This document shows, piece after piece, positions 36,009 to 47,495 of a stretch of 64,000 bases of DNA. Position 1 is the first letter of the stretch; every line of letters starts with the position of its first letter. The notes below the pieces were generated by a model that saw only the letters and a list, made by a program, of their open reading frames with translations, did not search any database and was not told the origin of the DNA. Made by a program: the position numbers and the translations under genes. This stretch comes from Dromaius novaehollandiae (Eukaryota; Chordata; Aves; Casuariiformes; Dromaiidae), in assembly GCF_036370855.1 (NCBI RefSeq), contig NC_088101.1, forward strand, positions 39,974,544 to 40,038,543. The letters are read 5' to 3'.

Positions 36009-39000
36009 AAATCACTTTCTTAAATTTGAAAGCAGATCTTTTGATGGTCAAAATCTTCCTGTTAGCTAGAATAGCAGTAACTAGTCGAAGTATAATCACC
36101 CTATTGCAGTAGGTGATTTTGACCTCACTTCCTTATGTTGTAACAGCAAGCTTATGTTTTGATGGGAGCAAAAATGAAAGCTATTTATGTTGCTGTCTTA
36201 CTACTCCAAAATCTCCCTCAGTAATGTCATACCGTCTCTTAAATGGGAAGTTACATGTGCGTTTGTTCTCTCCCCACCTTAAGGCTGTTTCCAGGTTGTC
36301 CTTCCTTGTAAAAAGTAATAAATTTCTTTGTCAGAATTACTACAGATTTTTGGGTAGCCTTTTTGTTTGGCTGTGCTTGTAATAAAGAACAGTCAGCTTT
36401 AAGAATGACATTTCAGCAACTAAAGTTTACATCCAGAAATATGTCTCCACTCAATGATATCTTTCATGTTTATAGACAATAAGAAGTAGTGGACTGATGT
36501 TCACTGGCTTTTCAATCACAATTGTAGTCATGGTATAAATGAGTAAACAAAATCTCTTTAAAAATTTATATACAAGTCTATCTTTCTTTAGTAAGGTGTG
36601 TTTCAATTCATTAATATAGGTGTTAAAAACATGCTTGATTGCAGTTCTTTGCACTACAGTTGAGCCTTTTTGACATTGAAGAAACTACGGATGTCTTTGA
36701 ATGTATGTGTGTATTTATAATAATACACTTTAGTCATTTGACTCTCAGTTTTTATTTAAAATAGAGGGATGTGTTGGAATGTTCTGAATGATTTCTTTAA
36801 CTCTGTATTGTGTTCAGTCTGTGTTTGGCTACAAAGTACAGTTAAGTTGAATGTACAGAAGTAGTACAGTTACTAGTAGTAAAAGTTTGTATCAAAACTT
36901 TTTTCTTTGCAAAACAGATGTTCTGCATTTTAAGCTTAAATACAGATGACTGCTTAGATTCCTAGTTCAAACATGCTTTAGCAGGTTAGTTGTCTGCATT
37001 TCTTTGGCTTTTGATTCAGATATTTCTGAAAATTGTGCCAAGGTGCCTTCGAGGGGAGAAAATTGATGCCATGTCCTTCTTGTAAAATCAGTGCATCCTC
37101 TGCCGTCTGTTTATCCTTTTCTAAGCCTTTCTGCTTTTTCAGCTCCTGGTTACTAATAAATTTTGAATTAAATGGGCTCTATCTAAACTAAATTTAAAAC
37201 AAAGGTTTTCTGCACTCTGTGAACTACAGGTACTTAAATGAAAACGCTGGCATTCACTCTGTTGTGAAGACTGAAAATGGTATCTATGTAATGTTGTGAT
37301 ATACTTAATTTGGGAGATCAGGTTCTGTATGTGACTATTTGTTGTTTATGCTGTTTATTTTTCTCTTTTGTATAATGCTTCAGATACACAAATATAATAT
37401 CATCTGTTTTTAAGCAGCCAATTCATGTGATGTGAAAGTGCGGCTATAGGAATTGGTTACTCTGATCAGAATGACTTTTTGAGTTTTTATTTACAGCAAG
37501 CTTTCTATTATACTCGGATTCATAGGTTTGTAGCTTTTTCTTTTTCCTCCTCCCAAAAGTTTGTCTTAAACTAAAGATGTAATTCATGGGGACGTGATCC
37601 AAAGCCACTTTTTGATAGTCTGAGCCTCTAGGCACTATCATTCTTGTGTGCTGGCTTGCTTCTGGATTGAGTGTCTACACTAATATGTCAGGCATGCATT
37701 GGATATTAAAGATCGCATTTTCTTTTTAAAACAGAAGCATTCTTACATCTATTATAAATAGCTACTGCATATGTCCAGGCACTGACATTTTAAAGCCATG
37801 TATAGATTTTTCTCTGTATATATGTCACTATTGCTTATCTAACTTGTATCTATTTTTCTTGTCTGGATAGAAGCAGAGGGGATGTGAAAGAGTACCTGAC
37901 TAGATACCCTGTCGGTTTTCCAACTTCTAACCCTCGATGCTTAATTTTTGTAAATGTATTTTACCTTTTTGCTTTCATTTCCCTAGGAGCTTTTCACTTA
38001 CTTCTTAGTTTAAGAATTAGTGTTTTTAAACTGCTTTGAGTACTTGAACTTTTTTTAAAAGCACTAAGTATTTTGCACAATACTAGAGGTGTAAGCTTGA
38101 ATAAAAAGATTGAAAGCTTATTCCTGCAAATCTTTGAGAGCTATTTATAGAGGTGGGTATGACAGCAAAAATGTGCCATACAGTGGTGTATGAATTCATA
38201 GTCAGTAATGATCTACATTGGTTTTCTGTGAAGGCTTTGATTGTCTGAAAGTTAGACATACTACTTAATCTAACTCTAAAAAGTTACACAAGATGATTTC
38301 AAAGAGCACTTGTGATGTAGAGGAGGTGCTCAGAGGGAAACTATTGAAGTATTGCCTGTCTGGATGCTTCTCCCATATCAAACATTACTCTTGTGCTGTT
38401 TGTAGAAATTAAGGATGCTACAAATTGTAAAGCTATTCCTTGTTTAAAGAGTGAAAGAACTTTTTATCCTTAATATTTTGGGATTGGAAAATATTGGTTG
38501 CTTTTATTCTTAACATAAGTCATTTTGTACCCCTATGGGTTTTTAATTGGAAACATAAACTGATATGGTTGCTTGAACCAGCTTCAGACCACTTAACATG
38601 ATGTTGTGGACCACGTTTCTGGGAACAAGTGCTCGAAGAGATGACGTTCTGCTTGCTCATCCATCTTTCAGACAAACAAACAAAAATGAAAAAAACCCTC
38701 TTTAGTACCTCTTAACCTCTTAACACATTGCATTTTCTAACTGTTTTGCTTGTGAGTAAATTGGAAAAAAAACCCCATGTATTTAATTAATGCAGCAGTA
38801 TATTCCTAAAATAAATATCCAAGCCAGCTTACAGTGTTCCTCACTCATAAATATTTGTTATTCGTGCATCATGATGGAATGCTGTGACACCATAAAAACA
38901 TTCCAGGCTCACGGCTGAATTACCTGTACGAGAGCTGCTGAAATTACACTATAATACCTGAGAGTTGCTTTTATCTTGTGGGGTTTTTTTGTTTGTTTCT

Positions 39001-39041
39001 TTTTTAACATGAATCTTCCATTTTTTTCAAATATTTCTAAG

Positions 39042-39150
39042 GACTTGAAACGTTCATTACCAGTTGGACTTGGACTCTCAGAAACCAAAATAACATCTCA
39101 TGGCTTTGGTGGCACCAAAGAGGGAGTTGATGAGGCAGGACCATTTCCAG
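39042..39150 (+). CDS. ARFIP1: ARFIP1 coding exon 2
   Basis: The exon follows a TTTCTAAG acceptor and encodes residues 32-67 plus the first base of codon 68 (DLKRSLPVGLGLSETKITSH is the start). It is disordered N-terminal sequence, with the GLSET-ITSHGF motif conserved with human. The donor at 39151 (CAG|GTAAAG) gives phase 1. A second donor six bases on (AAG|GTAACT at 39157) would add Gly-Lys in frame. I chose the first because it matches the human residue pattern, but the two are similar in strength. Confidence 0.9.
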
Positions 39151-41888
39151 GTAAAGGTAACTGCTTGTTTATCTTTGTTTTTTAATTTAAAGTCCGTAGG
39201 CATATTCTTGCATAGTCAGGAATATAAAGTTCTGTAGCTGCTTTGAGCATTTTGATGATAATGCAAATAGAGATGTGTGTTTACAAATGTGTTCATTCTG
39301 TCTGATAACTGGGCTGTTAATGTGAGAAATAGATGCTGCATTTGTAGTAGCTATCAAGAGATTAGTGAAGAGTACTTAATGTTAAATTGACTGTCAGTTA
39401 CAGGAAGGGAACTCTTTCCTTTGAGCATCTTGAAATCATGTCAGAATGAAGGATTTCATGGTTACTTATACTAAAAATTTGTTTAAATGTGGATGCATAA
39501 ATTGCAACTGTTATTCTGAAAAGCATAACTGGAGAGAAACTGATTTCTTGCTACACAGTTGACTTACCTGAAGCAGATGAATTAGTGAAATTCTCCTTCG
39601 TTGCCCCTGAAACTTGTCTCTTCTTTTTTATTGTAATGTATGTGTTATTTTTGTTGGGAATGATAATGCTTTGAGTCTCTTTTTCAAAGTACTACATAAT
39701 GAAAACAGGTCTGTTCTCATGTTTTTCTTGGCACAGAGTTGCAGTTGCTTGTAGCAGGAGGGTTTTAGTTAATATTTATACATAATGCAAGTCTTCAGAA
39801 TGTATCTGTTAAAGAATATAAACTGATTTAAACATTGAGAAATACAAAGTGATAAGCAAGTCAGTAATACCAGTGTGTCCCATCTGTCTTAAAAACAATG
39901 GAGTGTCACAATACAGGATGTGAAAGTGATATTTTAATAAGCCATTATGTAGCTTATTTATTCTAGGCAAAATTATGAATTTGAAAGGTTCTCAATGATC
40001 TCAAATGAGCAGCTGTGAAAATGAGTCTCTCTGTAGTCATAGATTTAATTTACATTTTGCTTCATTTCCTGTTTTGTAAAATGTTGTGCTTACGAAAACA
40101 ATGGTTTACATGCTGTACTTTACATACATTACCAAGTTAATGCCGTCTTTTCTATAAGCCTTTGAAATCAGTGATACAGCTAGCTAGAAAACTGGGCAGA
40201 TGGCAATCTGCTCACCATGCCTGCCTTTGTGTGTTCTGTTTGCAATGTAGCTCAGTTAGGCGCATTAGTCTATGAGAAAAAAAGTGTCTAGGGTGTGTTT
40301 CAAACAATGCTAGTATATTTGAAATAGAAATGTTCTGTAATAATTCATGTACACAGATTATGAGCTTTGAACATATAACTTTTAACACTTCAGCTGTTAT
40401 GGTTTTCCTGCAAGGATACTTTGGTTTTTTTGTGTGTGTTTTTTTTAATTATTCCTAATCTTCTAGCCAAAATGGAGAAACTTAGGCTTTTTATAAAACT
40501 GCAGACAAAACTAGAATGAGAGCCCTATTTTAAAAAACTCTAATTTCTATTTGAGTTTCCTTATTATGACTTCATTTTTTGAATGCAGAGTACACAAAAC
40601 TGGAAGGAAATGCTTTCTAGGAGCTGGGGAGAGTTGAATGGTGAAGTGTGCACAAGGCTACATTAATAGCACATCAAGTGATAAGGACTTTTTTCTTAAC
40701 TGCTTATCTTAGCTCATTTGCTGAAGTTATTCAGTCTCTTAGGCCTTTAGCAGGATCTTGCTAAACTTTAGTGCCTGAATGAATCCAGTTGCAGCTCTTA
40801 TGTAACATATAATTATGATAGGACAGCGCACATTAATTATTTCAACTGTATCTTTTCTTTCTGTGTAATGTTGAAATGCTTTTCCATTGATCATTAGATT
40901 CATGTACTCCATGTTGCTAGTACTCTACAAGATGTTTTTAATGGCAAAAGAAGGTGGTTGCTTTAGTTACTTCAAGGAACATTCTTGGTGTTACTGATGA
41001 TAAAAATTTTTGTGGAAATGGCTGATTCTTTTTTTTTAAATGGCACACTGTCAGCCTTGATGCGTCGCAGAAAAAAATAAAAGCCCTTTGAATAAGATGA
41101 CTACTCATCACGACAGAAAAAGCTAACTTGTTGTTTTTTAACCTGAATTCAAGTAAAATTCCCCAAGATTGCCGCTTTGTGTTTAATGTGTGGGGTTTTT
41201 TTTGTTTTGGGGTTTTTTTGTAGTAGGAAAGACTACAAAGCTATGAAAAGCATAATCCTAAAACAGCTTAGGGAACAATAGCAATGCAGGTCACTTAAGT
41301 TTTTTAAGAGAACAAACAAATGCTGTTAAAAGTTTCTTTTGGGAAGAAAATTACACATGTTAACACTTAAAGGGTCTCAAGCTCTTCAAGACAGGCTATT
41401 GCTGTGTATTTTGTGTACACGTTTAGGAGCAGATGTTAATCAAGTATATCTGAAATTGGAACAGATTTCAGAGCTTGTCACCCCTTAATGTTATAGGTGC
41501 CATTCAGTGACAGTGCAGAATGAAATTTACCTAGAACTGAAAAATCAGGTTCCAGTTGAAGCAGCTGTATGGAATGGTGATATGGAGTTTTCCATAATTA
41601 GTGTATGTTTTTCTGATGAAGCTGTCAGTTATATTTTCATGACTTTTTTTTAAGTTTGGCATTATGACTTAAAGAAAAAGATTAAGTCAAGAAAACTTGG
41701 AGTGGTTCACATGAACAGCTGCACCTTTTAAAAAGCATTTCCATCAGAAATTCTAGTAACTTTTCCATAAATGCTTCTATTTAGTTTGTTGTTGAAGAAA
41801 ATTTTTGAAAAACTTTCTATGTAAAAATGCACGTTGCCTTTTAATGGAAGATAATGGATTTTCATGGTTAAATGTGTCCGCTTTTCAG
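39151..41888 (+). other. ARFIP1: ARFIP1 intron 2-3
   Basis: About 2.7 kb of AT-rich sequence with T-rich runs. Nothing else recognised. Confidence 0.8.
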
Positions 41889-41984
41889 GTTCCTCAGCAT
41901 CACCCAAATCATCTGTTATATCTCCTAGCAATGCAGCAGCTAGCAGACTGGCTGGACAAGGTTGTGATTTAATTATTCCCACAG
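41889..41984 (+). CDS. ARFIP1: ARFIP1 coding exon 3 (cassette exon, 32 codons)
   Basis: A 96-nt exon with a TTTTCAG acceptor and GTATCG donor, phase 1 at both ends, so skipping leaves the frame open. It encodes a Ser/Pro/Ala-rich linker (residues 68-100), including AAASRLAGQGCDLIIP, which aligns with the human AASRLAQQGSDLIVP segment. Human arfaptin-1 has a 341-residue isoform lacking 32 residues here, so this is very likely the same alternatively used exon. Confidence 0.9.
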
Positions 41985-43484
41985 GTATCGCAGCACTGAA
42001 TGGATAACGCCCTTGTCTCTGCTGGCAATGTACTAACTCTTTCCTCCACATTTCTACTAATTTGATTTGCTCTTATTTGGAAATATAACTTCTGGGTTTT
42101 TATGGTGGTTCTCATTTCTGGGTTTTAAGAGTTCACAAAGTAACATCTGCTTTCCTTTCCGTATGCTGCTTCTTGCTCTACAGCATTAAAACTAATATAC
42201 CAAATCTTAATACTAATAAACGGTACCTAAATTAAGGGAGTAACAGAAATGGCTTACTTAGGTTAAAGCCAAAACTTTTGGCATTCTTTTTGCCAAAGCG
42301 GTCACATATTCCAGCAGAATAGAGTATGAGGTTAGGAATCGGGAATTCACAACACCCAAACTAGGCTTTGCCACTGACTCATTCTGCGCCTATGGCAAAT
42401 GACTTAACATCTTTGTCTGTTTCCTCCTATGTAAAAGGAGAAAAGTTATTCGGTTACCTCATAAAGGTGTTGAGAGGATTAATAATTTAATGTTTGTACA
42501 GCATTTTGAAGAAGTAAAGCACTTAGTAGTGCTCCATGATAAAGGAGTATCTTGAGGCATCTGAATAGACTTTTTTTTTCCCCAAACCCTTGTTTCCATA
42601 AATAGCCCAGAAAGGCTAAGGTGACTTTAACAGTCTGGATTATTCAAAATGTGGGAAGCAGGAGTAGTCAAAATTGTACCCATTAAAACATTGCTTTAAA
42701 AAAAAGTGGTAATGCTTTGCCAGTCTTACTGTTCAGAACACTAGGAGTTATTTTTTCAAAATCAAAACTTAAAATCTTTGTAGTATACCATACAAGCCTG
42801 ACAGTGCTCAGTACTGGCAATGAATGTGTGCTGAGTGACCCTGGATATTTTAAGTTGTTACTTGCAATAGTTTCTTTATTGCACTTTTTACACTGGTGGC
42901 TTATAGGATTAATTATCCCTAATATAATGAGCTAATAAAGTTGAAATGCATAAATGAGCTGAATTTTTGGTAATGATGGCTGAATGTGTTTTCCAATGAA
43001 TGCTATGCTCTCTAGAAAGGATGAGAAAATTTCTTAAAAGTTTTGTATTAGCTCTACTCTGTGATAACAGTTTGTATATGCTGATAATTTTCATTTAATG
43101 GTCTGCAGGATGTGAACAGACTTTTAGATTGGCTAAATCCAAGAGGATGTTTGACTATCATTGTAAAACATAGATTAAGTAATAAACATGTCTCGAAAGC
43201 TATTTTAAGGTCAGTTAGTAAAACTCCGTACGTTCAGGTAAGCTTTGTTATTCAGCCTGTTACTACATGAAAGTACTGAGGTATCAGTGCACTTCCTATC
43301 AGTTTTAAAATAGCTTATTTCCTAAGTTGATTGGTGAAAATTTGCATATTCGTATAAATTGCTGCTAGGTCTCCTTTCTGCTTTTGCATGTACGATTGCA
43401 CAAATCTTCCACATATGCTGTTTATCGCTCAAAAACAAAACAAAAAAAACAGGACCTTGAAGATTTGCTTTGTGTCTGACCTAG
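41985..43484 (+). other. ARFIP1: ARFIP1 intron 3-4
   Basis: 1,500 bp, carrying the MIR-like relic at 42320-42545. No exon other than the flanking ones. Confidence 0.8.
42320..42545 (+). repeat. MIR-like ancient SINE relic (amniote MIR)
   Basis: Ordered matches to the MIR core and 3' region: TTTGCCACTGACTCATTCTG, GGCAAATGACTTAACATCTT, TTTCCTCCTATGTAAAAGG, TACCTCATAAAGGTGTTGAG, AGGATTAATAATTTAATGTT and GTACAGCATTTTGAAG. The TAATTTAATGTTTGTACAGC tail resembles the amniote-wide MIR subfamily rather than the mammal-only form. Confidence 0.7.
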
Positions 43485-43594
43485 GAGGCAGAACTCAGCA
43501 GAAGAGTGGACCTGTTATATTAGCAGATGAAGTAAAGAATCCAGCAATGGAGAAGTTGGAGTTGGTGAGAAAGTGGAGCCTCAATACTTACAAG
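43485..43594 (+). CDS. ARFIP1: ARFIP1 coding exon 4 (amphipathic helix, PKD site)
   Basis: The CTAG acceptor and GTTTGC donor flank 110 nt (phase 1 in, phase 0 out) encoding residues 100-136. It contains KSGPVILADEVKNPAMEKLE and LVRKWSLNTYK. In the family, this segment forms the PI4P-binding amphipathic helix just before the BAR domain. Ser131 in LVRKWS corresponds to human Ser132, the protein kinase D site that controls Golgi binding. The donor has a weak +3 to +5 pattern. Confidence 0.93.
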
Positions 43595-45035
43595 GTTTGC
43601 ATATATATATAAAAAATGTGTGTATTCTAGAAAAGTTTGCTACAAATTCAGACTAAAGCTTTCAAAGTATTGTACAGTTGTGTGAAAGAAAATAAGCTGT
43701 TGTTGCAGCAAGCATAAGCAAGTATGTATGCAAAAAGCTTAGTTTTCTGACCAAGTGTAATAAAGTGTAATAAAGTCTCTTTAAATCTGTGGTGCAAAAT
43801 CTTTAATAAGTATTATTGATTTAACAAGGTAAGGAATGTTTTGTTTCTTATGTCCCCTTCAACATACAAGAAGTACAGATTTCGGCAGTAGTGCTTCTCA
43901 TTAAATCTCTTTACTATCTTTTAATTGATTGCTAAAATTCTGTTGTGTAAGCTAAAGAAAAAAGACCTGCAAGTTCTAAAACTTGTTAATCACTGTTATA
44001 TTTTTTTCTATTATCCTGGCTCATTTTTTGTTTCTTAATGTTGGAATTGTTGCTTTCTACACAGTTTGCTTTTTTGTGGCACTTCTTGGTCATTGAGGTC
44101 AATCCATTTGAATTTGGTGAAATGGAAGTGATGATAAATAAGATATTTAAACCACACCAGTTTACCAGAAGTGACTCTCAAAGTCATAAGGACGCTGAGG
44201 AGCAGTTGTCAGGGAATAGATCGCTATCAGGAGTTCTAAAGAAAGACCAGTTTTGAAAAGTAGCTTTTTGTTGTGCCTGAAACTTAAAGAGGTGTGGACA
44301 GGTAGGTGTGTATCAGTGGGATCTACATCAACCCATAAAGAAATGAAGAATCTGGAAAAATCTTCTCTTGCAAAACAGAAATCTGAATCCCTAGAGCTCC
44401 AGTGTTCTTAAATCCAAATATGGACTTTCTGCCCAGTAGGGATGGGAAATGGGGACAGAGATGTTTTGCATGCTAGTAAATGTTTATGCTGCTCTTTGTG
44501 ATAGGATCAGAAGAAGCTTGCATCTTTGTGTATTTGAATTGCTTTTAGAATTTCTACTTTTCAGGTAATTAAATTTTGTAGCAGCTGCAAAAGTCTGTCA
44601 GCTGCTCTTCTGTGACCTTCTGGACTATGGTCCAGTCAGCGTGCAGATTCATGATACTCTGCTGAAGCAGTTTTTTTAAAAATTCTGTCTGTTATTATTT
44701 GTCCAGATAAATAGGAGAGGACTTGATCTTATTCTTTCTTTCTAGTATCTTGACTTAAAGTCCCACTTGCAGAGTGATTGCAAACCTGCTCACATGGAGT
44801 AGTAGCCAGAGGACTAGTGAGTCGCAGATGTTTATTTAGAATATTATTTCTTTGGAAGTCTCCTTTGCAAAGTCTGGATTTTTAGGTTTATTTCTTGGCT
44901 TAAACCTTCCCATCCCCACCCTGAAACCCAGAATCTCATCAGTTATGAGATAGCAGAGATTAGCACTTCAGAAAGTCAAATGGGTCTCTTGAAATCCAGA
45001 AGTTTGAAGTTGTTTCCCATGTCTGCCTCAGGAGC

Positions 45036-45065
45036 TGACCTATGAATATAGGTCAGTTTTGACCT
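45036..45065. promoter_or_regulatory. composite nuclear-receptor half-site cluster (possible)
   Basis: TGACCT (45036-45041), AGGTCA (45050-45055) and TGACCT (45060-45065) are three exact half-sites. The first pair forms an everted repeat with 8-bp spacing (ER8, a known RAR/RXR arrangement); the second forms an inverted repeat with 4-bp spacing. The first two also form a perfect 9-bp-arm hairpin (45035-45056). Confidence 0.4.
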
Positions 45066-47446
45066 TTCTAAAATCCCATACTGACTTTTTTTAGGGCTTT
45101 CTTAGGAGGAATAAGATTGTTCAGAGAGAGCTTATGAATACAACTGAGCTGAGGGGGCATTATACAGGTATCCCTGGAGATGCTGTACGTTCACAAACAC
45201 GTGCCAATTGCATATCAAGAACAGATGTTTCATTCAATTAAGGCAGTATTTCAGTTTGTGGGCATACTGGCTTGCCTTGGTTCTCCTCTTTAGAAAGGTC
45301 ATGGAATGAAATCTCATCTCATAATAGCTAACCGATTGTAGGTTAAAAGATGGGAGGTAAGGGGCAGGAGTAAATGGTCAGTATAGGTAAGTCAGCAGTT
45401 GAATGCCCTGTGCATCTTTCCCCCTAGGTGAGAACCATGCTATTCAATATAGTAGAAATTTAATCAAGAAGTGGAAAAGCTTGTTGTTACAAAGTGCCTT
45501 AAGGAACTGACATGTGTAGTTCCTCTATCACTGCCTCTATATCAGAAGTTGTGAAATGCAAATTTTTGGATGCTAGGGACAGAATTTGGGAGGAAATAAT
45601 GTTTTGTATGTTTGCCTTAGGAGACTTTTTAAGGCCTCTCTTTTGGCCATTGTCAAAGGTGGGATACTGAACTACAGTGTACATCAGTAAGGCCTTAAGT
45701 TCTAAAATGCATATGGTGACTCCATGGGGGCATTTATGCGAAGAAGAAGTCGATGAATGAATGAAACTCTTATTCAAGGAACTTTTTGCTCCTTCAAATT
45801 CCTGTTACTTTTGTGAGTTTTGGTAATGATGGAGGTATTGTTTGTTATTATGTGATTCATCTGCAGCCTCATCTTATGGCTAATAAGAGCTTGAGGGGTG
45901 TGTATCTTCTTCAACTGACAGTGCAAGGAAGTGCGCCATTTTGTTCTTGCGCACTGGTGCTACAGAGTAGATACAAGTGAAGAACAAGAGTCACATTCTT
46001 ACATGACTGTAGTGCCGTAGAATATATATCCTCAAACAGTGAGACGTAACAGATCTGTCTTTGGGTATTTCTTTTTCTCCAGGCTACCCACTGGAAACCA
46101 TTTAGAATCACTGCTTGCCATGTGAGATGACAATATACGTATTAGGAACTCAAATTCTTAAATCAGACTTCTCAAAATCAGTTGATTCTTGTCCATGAAC
46201 CTTTTTCTCACTGGCATGCAGACTGAAATTCTCTGAAGGTTAGATGATCTATGTCTAATCTTGATTTATTCAAATTAAGTTCTAGGGATTTCAGTATCCC
46301 TGTCAGCTATTTTTTTTAGCTTTCTTGTTTCAGGTGCTCTCATTGGTGTCAGCCAGGTCTTCCACCTTCTGGAGGCATCACTCCTTAATATTTTGACTTT
46401 TGCATTCAGAAATCATACCCATCTGTGAATGGATGGTCAAGTAAGCCTTTAGGTGTTTTGTGTATGTCTCTTTGTCCTGTATCCTTTTCTGTGCATGAGA
46501 CAATTGCTTTTGTTCTCTCCCTCTTTCATCTCATATTGCTCTTTTAAGCCGCTGTTTCCAACTGAAAATTACAGGAGGTTAAAGCTAGTCTTCTCTCTAG
46601 CCAAACCATGAATTTTGGTGGACTGTATTTAACTTCTCCCCTAAGTCATAACTTGATAAGATTATTCTGTTGCTTTTGCAACTGTTGTGCCTCTTTACTT
46701 TCTCATGCTCCCTAGTAACCATGAGCTTCCCCCAAAAGGAATTACCCTTCTTTCAGTGTCCCATAATCCCATGGCAAGAGCCTTTTCTTTGCTTTTCCCT
46801 TTTCCCACACCCTTTGAGTGAGGAAGGCATTTTCACTTTAGCAGTAAGACATAGGCATGAATAGGTTTTAACTCTTCTGGGCTTTCAAAAAATAATAAGT
46901 TTCTCTTTTATTTTTTCATGTAACTTTCTAAATTTTGAGGAAAAACAATATATCTGGCTTACAAGTCTCTCTGTAATACCAGGTTATTAATGGATTTTTA
47001 TTTTTAAGGCTTGTTTATTAATGTCTCCCTCCATCTTTTAAAATAAGTAATTTAAAAAATATTTCCCTTAAATCTATTTTTGTTGGGTTTTTTTTCTTGA
47101 GAGAATTGTTTTTCTTAAAATTTGCCTTGTGTGACTTTTCACTTTTTGGGGATCAAGTTCTTATTCAAGACAATATTCTTCATACTCTCTTGAAGCAAAG
47201 CAAAACATAATTCACGGTTGGAGTTCTCCTCTTCATTTGCTGATGACAAAACACAGCAACTTGTGTGTCTGTGCTAGTAAACTTAGAACCAAAAAGAATG
47301 AAAATAGATAGGTACATCTTCTTTCTCCGTTGTTTTTGTTTAACCTCAATGTTCAACTTTGTATTTAGGTACATCTCAGTTTAAAAAATTATACAAAGTC
47401 TAAGTAGTCTCTCCAATCGCCCGTTTTTCTCAATTGTCAGTGTTGC

Positions 47447-47495
47447 TTTTTATTTTTATTTTTTTATTTTATTTTTATTTTATTTTATTTTTTTT
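47447..47495 (+). repeat. (TTTTA)n simple repeat
   Basis: T-rich pentanucleotide tract of 49 bases with variable T counts. Confidence 0.9.

Larger units (their letters stand above)
29588..39041 (+). other. ARFIP1: ARFIP1 intron between coding exons 1 and 2
   Basis: The largest complete intron, 9,454 bp. It contains a 17-base A run (30272-30288), a 14-base A run near 33722, the 21-bp minisatellite at 34749-34933, and a 14-base G run (35995-36008). No exon recognised. Confidence 0.7.

Noticed and set aside
44038-44256. 72-codon plus-strand ORF in ARFIP1 intron 4-5 as a possible extra exon
   Set aside because: Does not resemble arfaptins, is not needed for frame continuity between exons 4 and 5, and human has no counterpart that I know of.
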